Shown: piece after piece, positions 52,863 through 62,378 of the stretch | Position numbering within the stretch: position 1 is the first letter of the stretch | Layout: each line of letters starts with the position of its first letter | NCBI RefSeq assembly: GCF_029395495.1 | Contig: NZ_CP113918.1 | Coordinates: forward strand, 1,674,001 to 1,738,000 | Direction: 5' to 3' | Source of the DNA: Bifidobacterium sp. ESL0769 | GTDB taxonomy: Bacteria > Actinomycetota > Actinomycetes > Actinomycetales > Bifidobacteriaceae | DNA: 64,000 nt | Made by a program: the position numbers and the translations under genes | Notes under the pieces: model-generated | Told to the model about the DNA's origin: nothing | What the model saw: the letters and a program-made list of their open reading frames with translations, nothing else | Databases searched by the model: none

Positions 52863-53573
52863 ATGTCGACTAAACACAGCACCACCGCCGTGAGGAACAT
52901 GGAAAGAGGACCGAGAGATCTCAACGGCCAGCTGCCTTCTGAATTGAGCGACAATCGTGAACCTACCGGATTCTTCCATGGTCCCATCTGGAATTACGGC
53001 ATGATGTGCCTAGGCGCAGGCATCGGCCTCTTCGCCTCGCTGATGTTGGCTGCGGATACCCTGAAACTGGCTCGAAATCCAAACAAGGCGTTGGGCTGCG
53101 ACGTCAACTCCGTGCTTTCCTGCTCCACTGTCGCCGAATCCTGGCAGGCTGAGATCATCAAGTTCGGCGGACTGAGCTTCCCGAACGCGTTCTTCGGTAT
53201 TTGCTTCTATTCCGTCTTCATCACCGTCGCCGTGGTGGGCGCCTGCAACGTCAAGCTTCCCTACTGGTTCTCCATGGCAGCATGGTGGGGCGGTGTGGCC
53301 GCGATCTCCTACGCTTACTGGCTGATGAGTCAGTCCATGTTCGTCATCAAGGCGCTTTGCCCCTGGTGCATGACCATGATGTTCGCCACGACGATTATGT
53401 TCATGGCGCTAACACATGCGACAGTTACGGTACAGAAGATACCGCGCAAACATTGGCGCAAGGGTCTCAATACCTACTACCGCATGCGTTACGACTGGAT
53501 GGTCAACATCGTCTGGATCTTCGCCATCATCGCGCTGATCTTCGTCAAGGAAGGCGCCGCGATCTTCGCCTGA
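52863..53573 (+). CDS. Vitamin K epoxide reductase (VKOR) family protein
   Basis: A 236-residue membrane oxidoreductase that reoxidises DsbA-like proteins by passing electrons to quinone. Four to five TM helices. The loop cysteines lie in NKALGCDVNSVLSCSTVAES and the active-site pair in VIKALCPWCMTMMFATTIMF (CPWC). SFPNAFFGICFYSVFIT is the conserved segment before TM3. No fused thioredoxin domain is present, so a separate DsbA partner must exist outside the window. It supports disulfide formation in secreted proteins. Confidence 0.94.
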   Translation: MSTKHSTTAVRNMERGPRDLNGQLPSELSDNREPTGFFHGPIWNYGMMCLGAGIGLFASLMLAADTLKLARNPNKALGCDVNSVLSCSTVAESWQAEIIKFGGLSFPNAFFGICFYSVFITVAVVGACNVKLPYWFSMAAWWGGVAAISYAYWLMSQSMFVIKALCPWCMTMMFATTIMFMALTHATVTVQKIPRKHWRKGLNTYYRMRYDWMVNIVWIFAIIALIFVKEGAAIFA

Positions 53574-53592
53574 GCGTTTGACAAACCTTTAA

Positions 53593-53644
53593 AAGAAACC
53601 CGCATATTCGTCACGATGGACGGCTGTGCGGGTTTCTTGCTTTT
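53593..53644 (+). terminator. Terminator between the VKOR gene and dapF
   Basis: AAGAAACCCGCA and TGCGGGTTTCTT form a perfect 12-bp stem, followed by GCTTTT. It serves the plus-strand VKOR gene and overlaps the 3' end of the converging dapF by 2 bp. Confidence 0.88.
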
Positions 53645-54542
53645 ACAACAGCTCCACTTTCGCCACGATGACCGCAGCGCCGGTAAGCCGTACGTCCTCA
53701 TCGCTGACGTCAACATGCACCAAGCCCCCGCGAATGCTGATATCCCAATGGCTCACACCGGTCTTCGCCCTCAACGTCACCGCCGTGGCGCCGAGCCCGG
53801 TACCGCAGGAAAGCGTCTCGCCGCAGCCGCGTTCGTTCACGCGCATGGTGGCACGGCCCGTATCAGCGACCTTGTCACAAGCGTCGATGCGAACAAATTC
53901 GGCGTTCTGATCGGTCTCGATCGCCGGGCTTACCACGGGCTTGACGATGAGATTCAAATCCTCGACGGCCGGTAACGTGGCCTTGCCGTCCTCCACAATC
54001 GAAACGACATGCGGATTGCCCATATCGATGAACGTTCCGGCAGTCTCACCATCAGTTCCCGGAATCGTAACCTTATAGGTATCCAAATCCCCGATTTTGC
54101 CGGCACCAAGACTGACTTGGAACACGTCGTCGCCGTAGGGCTCAAGCGTTCCCAGCGAGCGCAACGTCTTGACCCCGGCCCGCGTCCCAAGCTTGAAAGG
54201 CACGCCGCCCGGAGCATCCGCTATACCGGCACGCTGGGCAAGCAACGTCGTCACACGGGTCCCGTTGCCGCACATCTCCGCAAGCGTTCCATCTGCATTG
54301 CGGTAATCCATGAACCAATCGGCCCCGCCCTCGTGGCATTGCTCGACTGCAACTGCCGAAAGGTCGCTGACATATTCCGGCTTGGCCAGGCGGATCAGAC
54401 CGTCGGCGCCGATGCCGAAATGCCGGTCGCAGATATGGCGAACCTCGTCGGCAGTAGGCTCAAGCTTGCCCTCGCGGTCGATATAGATGACGAAATCGTT
54501 GCCGGTGCCATGCCCTTTATAGACGAAATGCGGAAGACTCAT
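53643..54542 (-). CDS. dapF: Diaminopimelate epimerase
   Basis: Converts LL- to meso-diaminopimelate for lysine synthesis (and wall synthesis where meso-DAP is used). 299 residues: [17 protein letters not shown] at the start, [11 protein letters not shown], the first catalytic Cys in [49 protein letters not shown] with the second catalytic Cys. Length and motif order are normal. It starts 169 bp from the divergent murI start, so two envelope-related racemase/epimerase genes share a promoter region. Confidence 0.97.
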   Translation of the reverse strand: MSLPHFVYKGHGTGNDFVIYIDREGKLEPTADEVRHICDRHFGIGADGLIRLAKPEYVSDLSAVAVEQCHEGGADWFMDYRNADGTLAEMCGNGTRVTTLLAQRAGIADAPGGVPFKLGTRAGVKTLRSLGTLEPYGDDVFQVSLGAGKIGDLDTYKVTIPGTDGETAGTFIDMGNPHVVSIVEDGKATLPAVEDLNLIVKPVVSPAIETDQNAEFVRIDACDKVADTGRATMRVNERGCGETLSCGTGLGATAVTLRAKTGVSHWDISIRGGLVHVDVSDEDVRLTGAAVIVAKVELL

Positions 54543-54711
54543 AAGCCATAGTCTACCTGCCCCACCGATTCATCCGTCACGCCTAGAGCCAACCGCGCTG
54601 TGGGAAAGCAGTTGCCCATCGTGTGGATGTTCGTTCGAGTCGCTACAAACGAGAAGCAAAATCGCTAAACTTACAATCAGACTGGTTGAAATCGCGGTGA
54701 AAGAGGATGGC

Positions 54712-55488
54712 ATGGCATTAAACGCTCCCATTGGTGTGTTCGATTCGGGGCTGGGCGGCATCTCCGTCGTGCGCGAAATCCACACGGAAATGCCAAACGA
54801 ACGCATCGTCTATTTCGGCGACTCCGCCAACGCGCCTTACGGCACCAAAACACCGGAAGAGGTGCGCAAACTTTCCTTCGCCATCGTCGAGCAGTTCGTC
54901 GCCAAGGGTGTCAAAGCCATTGTCATCGCCTGTAACACCGCCACTTCAGCCGCCGTCGACGACTTGCGCGCCACCTACGATCTGCCCATCATCAGCATGG
55001 AACCGGCATTGAAAGTGGCTTGCGACCGGGGGCACGGCAAGCCACAGCGGGTCATCGTCGCCGCTACCCCATTGACGTTGCGCGAGAAGAAATTCACTGC
55101 GTTGATGCAGCGTTTCAGCGCCACCAACACCATCTACCGCCAGCCTTGCCCCGACCTGGTGGAAATCGTGGAGCACGACCAACTTGAAGACCATGATCTC
55201 GTGATGTCTACACTGCACCGTTATTTCGATAACTATGATCTCGATACCATCGATTCGGTGGTGCTGGGCTGTACGCATTTCGTCTTCTACCGCAACTATT
55301 TCCGCGAGCTGCTCCCAGCCTCCACCGCCATCATCGACGGCAACGAAGGTACCGCCCGCCGCCTGCACGACCTCCTCGCCGCCTCGGACGCCCTAGCCAC
55401 CCCCGATGCCCAAGGCAGCGTCACGCTCGAAAACTCGGACCCCAGCGAGCGCATGACCGCCCTCGCCGCCAAACGTCTCAATGCCTGA
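54712..55488 (+). CDS. murI: Glutamate racemase
   Basis: Makes D-glutamate for peptidoglycan. 258 residues: [40 protein letters not shown], the first catalytic Cys in [20 protein letters not shown], and the second in [23 protein letters not shown] 54712 (MALNAPIGV) is used because AAGAGGATGGC gives normal RBS spacing; a GTG five codons upstream overlaps this RBS. Divergent from dapF. Confidence 0.97.
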   Translation: MALNAPIGVFDSGLGGISVVREIHTEMPNERIVYFGDSANAPYGTKTPEEVRKLSFAIVEQFVAKGVKAIVIACNTATSAAVDDLRATYDLPIISMEPALKVACDRGHGKPQRVIVAATPLTLREKKFTALMQRFSATNTIYRQPCPDLVEIVEHDQLEDHDLVMSTLHRYFDNYDLDTIDSVVLGCTHFVFYRNYFRELLPASTAIIDGNEGTARRLHDLLAASDALATPDAQGSVTLENSDPSERMTALAAKRLNA

Positions 55489-55660
55489 CCGCACAGAAAA
55501 TCGGGATATCAATTCTTATAACCGCCTGCGCCATCTGACAATTCGTCACAATATCATCGTTTGTGCAACCATTGGCCAACACCGAAACATTGTCCGTAAG
55601 GCAGACGTATGCTCGGTTAACTAACGATAGTGACTTCGGCCTTCGAGGAAAGGTGAGACG

Positions 55661-56506
55661 ATGACGAAAACTGCTTTAATCGATGTTGGCGGGGGCTTCC
55701 GTTCCATCTATGGGGCGGGCGTGATGGACTGGCTTATGGACAATGGCATTACCGTTGACAAGTGCTACGGCGTCTCCGCAGGTAGTGCCAACATGGTCTC
55801 CTACATTTCCGGCCAGCGCGGACGCACTTACAAGTTCTATACCGAGTACGCCTTCCGGCCCGAATACGCGAGCGCGAACAATTTCTTCAAGCTCCATAAT
55901 TATGCCAATCTGGATTATATTTATGGCACGCTTTCCAATTCAGACGGCGAATATCCGGTGGATTACCCCACCTTCGCCGCCTCTCCCACCGAGTTCACCG
56001 TGGTGGCCTGCGACGCACGCAACGGCTACGCACGCTATTTCGACAAGTCTGACGTACATCAAGACAATTACGACGTGATGAAGGCCTCCAGCGCGGTGCC
56101 AGTGGCCTGCGAACCGTACGTCGTTGACGGCATCCCCTACTATGACGGCGGCATCGCCGACCCGATTCCGGTGCAGCTAGCAGCGGACGAGGGCTACGAC
56201 CGCATCGTGCTCATCCTCACCCATCAGCGCGATTTCGTGCGCGAAGCCAAGAAAGACACCGCTCCGGCAGCATTGTTGAAACGCTCCTACCCCGTCGCCG
56301 CGGAACGCCTGAAGAACCGCTACCGCACCTACAACGAAGAAATGAAAGTGGCCGAAAAGCTGGCCGCCGAAGGCAAGGTGCTGATTCTGGCGCCCGATGA
56401 CTTGTGCGGGCTCGACACGTTGAGCAAGAATTCCGAAGGCTTGGAGAAGATGTATCAGAAGGGGCTCGATGCAGCCGAGGCCATACCGGCGTTCATCGCA
56501 AGCTGA
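55661..56506 (+). CDS. Patatin-like phospholipase family protein
   Basis: A 281-residue lipid acyl hydrolase-like protein. Oxyanion motif DVGGGFRSIYGAGVMDWLMD, nucleophile elbow YGVSAGSANMVSYI (Ser in GVSAGS), and the Asp of the catalytic dyad in IPYYDGGIADPIPVQLA (DGG). The fold is of the YjjU/RssA type rather than plant patatin. It is likely cytosolic; no signal or TM is seen. The substrate is unknown. RBS GAGGAAAGGTGAGACG. Two hairpins follow in the gap to the SPFH gene. Confidence 0.92.
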   Translation: MTKTALIDVGGGFRSIYGAGVMDWLMDNGITVDKCYGVSAGSANMVSYISGQRGRTYKFYTEYAFRPEYASANNFFKLHNYANLDYIYGTLSNSDGEYPVDYPTFAASPTEFTVVACDARNGYARYFDKSDVHQDNYDVMKASSAVPVACEPYVVDGIPYYDGGIADPIPVQLAADEGYDRIVLILTHQRDFVREAKKDTAPAALLKRSYPVAAERLKNRYRTYNEEMKVAEKLAAEGKVLILAPDDLCGLDTLSKNSEGLEKMYQKGLDAAEAIPAFIAS

Positions 56507-56531
56507 TCGGCCGTCAAAACTGGCTTTGTAA

Positions 56532-56586
56532 TTGGTGCTGGAAAACGGACTCTCATCGCAACTGGAATACCGTTTGCCAGCACCAA
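56532..56586. other. Long two-part hairpin downstream of the patatin gene
   Basis: TTGGTGCTGG and CCAGCACCAA form a perfect 10-bp stem, continued by AAACGG/CCGTTT after a 1-nt bulge on each side, with a ~20-nt apical loop. No U-run follows on either strand. It could stabilise the 3' end of the mRNA or be part of a small RNA. The gap 56507-56786 holds no gene. Confidence 0.5.
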
Positions 56587-56614
56587 AGTGTCAAACCGCA
56601 GAAAAATAAGTATT

Positions 56615-56648
56615 GGGCGGATTCCTCGGGTGAGTGAGGAGTCCGCCC
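56615..56648. terminator. Hairpin between patatin and SPFH genes
   Basis: GGGCGGATTCCTC and GAGGAGTCCGCCC form a 13-bp stem with one mismatch and an 8-nt loop. On the minus strand it is followed by AATACTTATTTTT, so it more likely ends the SPFH transcript. Confidence 0.6.
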
Positions 56649-56786
56649 AGCTTGCTGACACATCCTTGTGTCCTGGTCAAGCTGCCGGATTTGTTGGGCA
56701 TCTTGGCCGGTACTGCTTAGTATAGTGGATATTCGGCTTGCAACTCACCAGAAAATGGCCTGCCAGCCAAGTGAATCCAATCTATT

Positions 56787-57683
56787 TTATTTCGCTTCGT
56801 TGGAAGTGACCATCGCCTTGGTGACCTCGTCGAAAAGCTGTTGGTAGCCGCCAGGCGTGGAAGCCGGAAGCACGACCGTCTTGGCGTTTCCGGATTCGCT
56901 CAACGAACGCATCACGTCGAGGTACTGATTGAAAAGCACCACGTTGTTGACGTCGGTGATATCCATGCCCACGCCCTTCAGGCTCTTGATCTGATCGACG
57001 ATGCCGTTGGCGATCTCGCGGCGATAATTGGCCTGGCCTTCGCCCTGCAGACGGGTCTTTTCGGCGTCGGCGGTAGCTTGCGTTTCGATCTGGATGCGCT
57101 GGGCGTCGGCACGCTGGCGGGTGGCTTCCTTCTCGCGCTGGGCGGCGTTGATGGAGTCCATGGCGGTCTTCACGGCAGGGCTCGGGTCGATGGCGGTGAT
57201 CAGGGTCTTGACGACGGTAAAGCCGAACTTCGCCATCTCGCCACCCACCGTCTTCTGCACGTCGGCGGCCACATCATCCTTCTTGGCGAAGGCATCATCG
57301 AGCGAAAGCGCAGGAATCGCGGAGCGCAGGGCATCCTCGACGTAGCTTCGCAGCTGGCCGGCCGGATCGCGGAGCTCATAGTAGGCAGTGGCCACATTGT
57401 TGGGGTCCACGCGGAACTGGGTGGAGGCGACGACAGTGACGAAGACATTGTCGAGCGTCTTGGTCTCGAGCTTGACGTTCAGCTGGTTGACACGCATGTT
57501 CGTCTTGGTGGCGATGCGGTCGACATAGGGAATCTTGAGATGGATGCCAGCCAGCTCGACTTTAAGGAACCTGCCAAAGCGTTCGATGACATACGCCTGC
57601 TGCTGCGGCACCACAAAGATACCCGAGATAATCAACGCGATAATGATTACCAGAACGATAATCAGGAGGATAAGCCCTACCAT
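56787..57683 (-). CDS. SPFH/band 7 (stomatin-like) membrane protein
   Basis: A 298-residue protein: N-terminal membrane helix (MVGLILLIIVLVIIIALIIS, GIFVVPQQQAYVIERFGRFL), SPFH domain (~25-185) with IHLKIPYVDRIATKTNMRVN, LDNVFVTVVASTQFRVDPNN and YVEDALRSAIPALSLDDAFA, then an Ala/Glu/Gln coiled coil (AAQREKEATRQRADAQRIQI) and a conserved tail (VLPASTPGGYQQLFDEVTKA). It forms oligomeric scaffolds at the membrane and often works with a NfeD or FtsH-type protease; neither is adjacent here. Confidence 0.93.
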   Translation of the reverse strand: MVGLILLIIVLVIIIALIISGIFVVPQQQAYVIERFGRFLKVELAGIHLKIPYVDRIATKTNMRVNQLNVKLETKTLDNVFVTVVASTQFRVDPNNVATAYYELRDPAGQLRSYVEDALRSAIPALSLDDAFAKKDDVAADVQKTVGGEMAKFGFTVVKTLITAIDPSPAVKTAMDSINAAQREKEATRQRADAQRIQIETQATADAEKTRLQGEGQANYRREIANGIVDQIKSLKGVGMDITDVNNVVLFNQYLDVMRSLSESGNAKTVVLPASTPGGYQQLFDEVTKAMVTSNEAK

Positions 57684-57839
57684 GATATTCCCTTCAATCT
57701 CTTTTCCGTATGTATTACATCAAAGCAATGCCCGTCAATCGCGCGTTTTCGCGATTTCCGGATACACCCTTTAGCCAAATCGTAGCAGAACCTCTGGTAT
57801 CCATTCTCGATGAATACTAAACAATACAGAAAACAGTAT

Positions 57840-58973
57840 TCAGACCATCATGCCGAGCATCAGCAACGCAAGAGAGATGACCATCATGCCCGCCGTGTGC
57901 ACGAAAGCCCAGAGCGGCTTGCCACCGTTTGCCAGTTTCGCGCCTTCTACGCTGGCGGTGCTGAAGGTCGAATAGCCTCCGAGGAAACCGGATGCGAGCA
58001 GGTATTGCAAAGTCGTCAGACCTACGTGCGTCGCACACCAACCGGCCACGAGGCCCATGGCCAGGCAAGCGGTGAAGTTGACGGCGATGGTACCGCACGG
58101 GAAGGGAAGGTGGATGTGGTTGTTGACCCACGCGTCGACGCCATAACGGGCGAACGCACCCAAACCGCCGAGCAGCGAGGCCACAAGAAGCAGGCCGAGG
58201 GCGATGATATCCTGCCACCAATGCGGGTTGAGCAGCAATGCGGCGGCGGCCACGCAGGCGAAAAGCAGGAAAGTGACGCCTACCAACCGGCCGCGATTGG
58301 GTTCGGTTGAATCGATTGAATCGATTGAATCGATAGGTTCGGCTGGCTCAGCAAAATCAGCGGACTTATCGGGCTTAACAGGGTTAACTGATTCACCAGA
58401 TTCATCGGTATCAACCAATCCCGCCGAATCCTGAGAGGCGGCAGAAACGGAAGAGATGGAGGCTTCGGCCTGCCCATTCAGTCCGTCAGAGCCATTGCCC
58501 CGATTCCCCTGGCTTTCAGCGGCATCAAGTTCCAGACCATCGCGCCGGGCACGACGTTTGCCTACGGCCTTGCCGACCGCCAACCCCAGCATCGCGCAAA
58601 GAAGCCCTACAAGGATGCTGACCAGCAAATATGCCACGGCTATTGCCGCCTCGCCGCTTTTGATGCGTTTAGCAACTTCAAGCATGAAAGTGCTATACGT
58701 GGTGTACCCTCCGATCAGCCCGGTTCCAAGCCCGAGTCTGGTCACCCTCCAAACGCCGATATCAGGGCCGAGCGCGGCCATATACGCTGTAATGAATCCG
58801 AGCAGAAAAGCACCGGTGAGATTAATGGTTGTGGTCATCCACGGCCAGGTAACATCGGCCGGCTGCAACGCGCTCAACGCCAGACGCACCAACGATCCGC
58901 AGGCCCCGCCGACAAACAGGCTCGCCGCGACCATCAGCGTGGAAACGGTGAAAGAACCCGACTTTCTTGCCAT
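57840..58973 (-). CDS. crcB: Fused double CrcB/Fluc fluoride channel (CrcB-linker-TM-CrcB)
   Basis: A 377-residue fusion of two fluoride-export channel domains. Domain 1 (~10-130): FVGGACGSLVRLALSALQPA, INLTGAFLLGFITAYM, GLIGGYTTYSTFMLEV, four TMs. A Ser/Asp/Glu-rich linker (~145-225) contains a coding tandem repeat, then one extra hydrophobic helix (LVGVTFLLFACVAAAALLL). Domain 2 (~250-377): GGLGAFARYGVDAWVNN, VNFTACLAMGLVAGW, FLGGYSTFSTASVEGAKL, again four TMs. Nine helices place the two domains antiparallel, as in eukaryotic FEX. Domain 2 has NFTACL where Fluc has N-x-x-G-x-F. No fluoride riboswitch was recognised upstream. ATG 58973 follows GGGGGATTGGGTC. Confidence 0.88.
   Translation of the reverse strand: MARKSGSFTVSTLMVAASLFVGGACGSLVRLALSALQPADVTWPWMTTTINLTGAFLLGFITAYMAALGPDIGVWRVTRLGLGTGLIGGYTTYSTFMLEVAKRIKSGEAAIAVAYLLVSILVGLLCAMLGLAVGKAVGKRRARRDGLELDAAESQGNRGNGSDGLNGQAEASISSVSAASQDSAGLVDTDESGESVNPVKPDKSADFAEPAEPIDSIDSIDSTEPNRGRLVGVTFLLFACVAAAALLLNPHWWQDIIALGLLLVASLLGGLGAFARYGVDAWVNNHIHLPFPCGTIAVNFTACLAMGLVAGWCATHVGLTTLQYLLASGFLGGYSTFSTASVEGAKLANGGKPLWAFVHTAGMMVISLALLMLGMMV
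58307..58333. repeat. Three 9-bp tandem repeats (TTGAATCGA) inside the CrcB linker
   Basis: Three perfect head-to-tail copies encode the Ile-Asp-Ser repeat (DSIDSIDS) of the linker. The unit is a multiple of three, so copy-number change would alter linker length without a frameshift. It marks the linker as slippage-prone. Confidence 0.8.
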
Positions 58974-59248
58974 GACCCAATCCCCCATTCACCGGCAACA
59001 TCCGATGCCGGATATATGCCAAGACCACCTGCAAGCCGATACATTATCCGAAGCAACAAAAATAATCCGTCTATATGACAAATCGATTTATATATGCAAT
59101 AAATATTAGAATGTCGCATATTTATTTACATATTTACATTTTCTTTTTGAAGAAAACTTTCTATGTTAAAGTCAAACCACAATTTCAGAACCTGCTGGCC
59201 TGTTTGATATTGTTGACTACAAGTAAAAATTTCAAACCAGAATAGCGC

Positions 59249-59262
59249 TTAAAACGTTTTAA
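59249..59262. promoter_or_regulatory. Perfect 14-bp palindrome (LacI-type operator) upstream of nox
   Basis: TTAAAACGTTTTAA, with central CG, has the symmetry of LacI/GalR-family operators and lies ~115 bp upstream of nox in the 405-bp gap 58974-59378. The rest of the gap is A+T-rich, holds no gene and contains possible promoter elements (TTTACA at 59273 and TATGAT at 59302, spaced too widely to be a pair). Whether the LacI-type protein at 7708 binds here is unknown. Confidence 0.5.
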
Positions 59263-59378
59263 TAAACCTACGTTTACAAGGCATTCGTCGAGCCTTCTAG
59301 CTATGATGTTAAGAAAGCCTAAGTTTTACCCCCTTTGGAGTACAACATGGCACATCGGAATTATCAGAGGGGATTTTC

Positions 59379-60794
59379 ATGACTACAGTTGCTGTTATCG
59401 GATGCACGCATGCAGGCACGTATGCCACCACTTCCATTCTTCGCAATCACCCCGATTGGACCGTTGACGTCTTCGAGAAGAACGATACTGTCTCCTTCCT
59501 TTCCTGCGGCATCGCCCTGTGGGCCGGCAATCATGTCAGCAGCACCGAAAAAATGTTCTACACTTCCCCCGAGGAGCTCGAAGAAACCGGGGCGAGCATG
59601 CATATGCGCACCGAGGTCACCGACATCGACGTCAAGGGCAAGAAGCTTAACGCCACCGATCTCGAAACCGGAAAGTCGAAGCAATACCGGTTTGACAAAC
59701 TCGTCATCACCACAGGTTCCTCGCCGGCGGCGCCTTTCATCCAAGGCCTGCGCGAGGCGCTCGACAGCGGCCGTGCCATGCTGTGCAAGGACTTCAATGA
59801 CGGCCAGCGCATCGTCGAACGCACCAAGAAGATCAAGTCGGTCGTTGTGGTCGGAGCCGGCTATATCGGCTGTGAGCTGGCCGAGCAGCTGAGCACCCGC
59901 GACATTAAGGTGACCCTCGTCGACGCGCTGCCGCATGTGCTCGACAACAATTACGACAAGTCGGTCACTGATCAGGCTGAGGCTGCATTCGAGGAGCACG
60001 GCGTGACGCTGGCCATGAACCAGAAGGTCGTCGCCTTCCGTCCCGAGACCGGCAGCGACGGAGTGGATGATTCCGGGGTCACTGTGGTCACTGAACTTGG
60101 CGAATACACAGCGGATCTGGCCGTTATGGGCGCAGGCTTTGTGCCGAATACCAACCTGGTTTCCGCCCAGCTGCGCACGCTCGGTTATGGCGCCATCATC
60201 GTCGACAAATACATGCGCGCCGCCACTCCGGAAAACGACATTCTCGATGACGTATTCGCCGCCGGTGACTGCGCCACCGTTCATTTCAACCCGACGAACA
60301 CCGACGAATACCGCCCACTGGCCACCAACGCCATCCGTGAGGCGATGCTGATCGGCGAGAACATCGAGGAGCCCACCAAGGCCTACGCAGGCACGCAGGC
60401 GACCAGCGCCATCCAGCTTTATGACCTGTCGATGTCTTCCAGCGGCATGACTCTTGACCTGGCCAACCGGCGTCATATCGAGGCCGATTCCGCCACCATC
60501 CAAGAGAATTACCGTCCGGAATTCATGCTCTCCACCACTCCGGTGACTGCGACCATCGTCTACGACCGAGCGAACGGACACATCTTGGGTGCACAGTTCG
60601 CCGCGAAGCACGACATCTCCATGGCCGCCAATCTCATTTCCGTGGCTATTCAAGCGGGATTCACCGTCGATCAACTGGCCTCCACCGATATGCTCTTCCA
60701 ACCCAACTTCGACCAGCCGGTTAACTTCGTGAGCTCTTTGGCAATGGCCGCTGCCGACAAGCGTAGTAAAGAGCTTGAAGGTATTCAGGAATAA
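59379..60794 (+). CDS. nox: FAD-dependent NADH oxidase (Nox/CoA-disulfide reductase family)
   Basis: A 471-residue flavoprotein of the pyridine nucleotide-disulfide family. FAD motif VAVIGCTHAGTYATTSILRN, redox-active Cys43 in SFLSCGIALWAG, NAD(P)H motif VVVVGAGYIGCELAEQLSTR, FAD motif DDVFAAGDCATVHFNP and a C-terminal dimer domain (VTATIVYDRANGHILGAQFA). The single Cys and length fit the H2O-forming NADH oxidase, which lowers oxygen and regenerates NAD+ in an aerotolerant fermenter. CoA-disulfide reductase is the alternative. No good RBS is visible (AGAGGGGATTTTC is acceptable). Confidence 0.92.
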   Translation: MTTVAVIGCTHAGTYATTSILRNHPDWTVDVFEKNDTVSFLSCGIALWAGNHVSSTEKMFYTSPEELEETGASMHMRTEVTDIDVKGKKLNATDLETGKSKQYRFDKLVITTGSSPAAPFIQGLREALDSGRAMLCKDFNDGQRIVERTKKIKSVVVVGAGYIGCELAEQLSTRDIKVTLVDALPHVLDNNYDKSVTDQAEAAFEEHGVTLAMNQKVVAFRPETGSDGVDDSGVTVVTELGEYTADLAVMGAGFVPNTNLVSAQLRTLGYGAIIVDKYMRAATPENDILDDVFAAGDCATVHFNPTNTDEYRPLATNAIREAMLIGENIEEPTKAYAGTQATSAIQLYDLSMSSSGMTLDLANRRHIEADSATIQENYRPEFMLSTTPVTATIVYDRANGHILGAQFAAKHDISMAANLISVAIQAGFTVDQLASTDMLFQPNFDQPVNFVSSLAMAAADKRSKELEGIQE

Positions 60795-60807
60795 GATTCA
60801 TAGCCAG

Positions 60808-62223
60808 TCAGTACGCTTGCGCGATAACCCGATCAAGGTCGGCAATAAGATCGGACGGCTCTTCCAAACCGATTGAAAGCCTTAGCAAGTGGTCATCGAC
60901 GCCGGCGGCACAGCGATAGTCGCCCGGAACCTCACGGTGGGTGATACGCGCAGGATTGACGATCAACGAATGCGTGTCGCCGATATTGGGAACGTAGGAA
61001 AACACTCGCACGGCATTGACCACACGATTGATATGTGATTCGTCGCCTTCCAAACGGAAGGAAAGCACGGGGCCGATGCCATTGGGAAAATAACGGTCGG
61101 CGAGCGGTTTGTCGGCACTGGAATCGAGACCGGAGTAATTGACCTGGGTGACGTGCGGCACCGTTTCCAAGTGACGCGCGATTTTCAGGGCCGTGTCGGT
61201 TTCGCGACGGAAACGCTGCGGAAGCGTCTCCAAACCGATTAACTGCAGATAGGCGTTGGCCGGCGACATCACCGCGCCAAGGTTGTGCAGGTATTTAATG
61301 CGCACGCGACCAGCAAAAGCTGCGTTACCATAAGCCTCGACGAAACTCTTCCAGATGCTCTTCCGTTCATCGCTGACCACCAGTTCCTTTCGCGTAAATT
61401 GCGGGAAACGGCCGTTGGCCCAATCGAACTTGCCGGAGTCTACCACCACCCCGCCCAAGGCGTTGCCATGCCCGCTGACGCCCTTGGTGGTGGAATGGAC
61501 GACGACATCGGCGCCGAATTCAATCGGGCGAAACAGGTACGGGGTCGGCACGGTGTTGTCGACGATAAGGGCGACACCATGGCGATGAAGCATGTCGGCA
61601 AGCGGCTTGATATCAGTGATTTTGGTGGAGGGGTTGGCCACGGATTCAGCGAAAACGGCACGAGTGTCGGACGTAATTTTCGATTCGACTTCGGCGATAT
61701 CGTTGATATCCTCAACGAAATCGGTATGGATACCGAACTGAGGAAAGAAGCTTTCCATGGCATCGATGGAGGCACCGTAAAGGTCTTTGGGCGCGATAAG
61801 CCTGCCGCCGCCTTCCGCCGCGCAAAGCAATGCGAACGACACAGCCGCCATTCCGGAAGCCAGCGCCACCGCCGAAACCCCGCCTTCGAGATCAGCCAAG
61901 CGACGTTCCAACGCATCAACAGTGGGGTTGGCGCAACGTGAGTACGAGAATCCCTCGATTTCTCCGGAGGAAAGGCCGTCGCCGCGAACCGCGTCGTGCA
62001 TGGCGAAAGCGGCGCTCTGATAGATCGGGATGCTTACCGAACCATTGTGTTCGTAAGGGTCGTAGCCGGCATGGACGGCACGGGTCTCAAAGGCCAGTTG
62101 CTGCTTCTGACGCTGCCGCTTCCGGCGCTTTACAGCTTGGAAATCCGCAGTCGGCGCATCGTCAGTATGGGAATCGTTGGGCTTCGGACAGCCCGCCAAG
62201 CCGGTTTCGGTGTCACTGGACAT
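60808..62223 (-). CDS. metY: O-acetylhomoserine sulfhydrylase-type PLP enzyme
   Basis: A Cys/Met-metabolism PLP enzyme of 471 residues, with a ~35-residue basic, Lys/Arg/Gln-rich N-terminal extension. Core motifs: FETRAVHAGYDPYEHNGSVS, IPIYQSAAFAM, GFSYSRCANPTVDALERRLA, ALASGMAAVSFALLCAAEGG, VFAESVANPSTKITDIKPLA, PLP lysine in DVVVHSTTKGVSGHGNALGG, VSYVPNIGDTHSLIVNPA. The Y-S-R-x-x-N-P-T and long-chain layout fit O-acetylhomoserine aminocarboxypropyltransferase (MetY), though cystathionine gamma-synthase or lyase activity cannot be excluded. It converges with nox, leaving only 13 bp. Confidence 0.87.
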   Translation of the reverse strand: MSSDTETGLAGCPKPNDSHTDDAPTADFQAVKRRKRQRQKQQLAFETRAVHAGYDPYEHNGSVSIPIYQSAAFAMHDAVRGDGLSSGEIEGFSYSRCANPTVDALERRLADLEGGVSAVALASGMAAVSFALLCAAEGGGRLIAPKDLYGASIDAMESFFPQFGIHTDFVEDINDIAEVESKITSDTRAVFAESVANPSTKITDIKPLADMLHRHGVALIVDNTVPTPYLFRPIEFGADVVVHSTTKGVSGHGNALGGVVVDSGKFDWANGRFPQFTRKELVVSDERKSIWKSFVEAYGNAAFAGRVRIKYLHNLGAVMSPANAYLQLIGLETLPQRFRRETDTALKIARHLETVPHVTQVNYSGLDSSADKPLADRYFPNGIGPVLSFRLEGDESHINRVVNAVRVFSYVPNIGDTHSLIVNPARITHREVPGDYRCAAGVDDHLLRLSIGLEEPSDLIADLDRVIAQAY

Positions 62224-62378
62224 AGTGCTCCCCCAATATTTTCGCTATATCGAAACGTATTGGGCACTAGGTTACCGTGTCGCGTCTTCGCCGCCACGCA
62301 CCTTGCCATATCAAAAATCTATACAAGGTTCACGAGGCGATGAGGCACAACGAAAATGACTTACCTTGAAGGTGAAAA

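Noticed and set aside
58974..59378. Fluoride riboswitch upstream of the CrcB fusion
   Set aside because: The conserved GATG/CTGATG core of the crcB riboswitch was not recognised. The only hairpin near the start (CCGGCATC/GATGTTGCCGG) does not fit.
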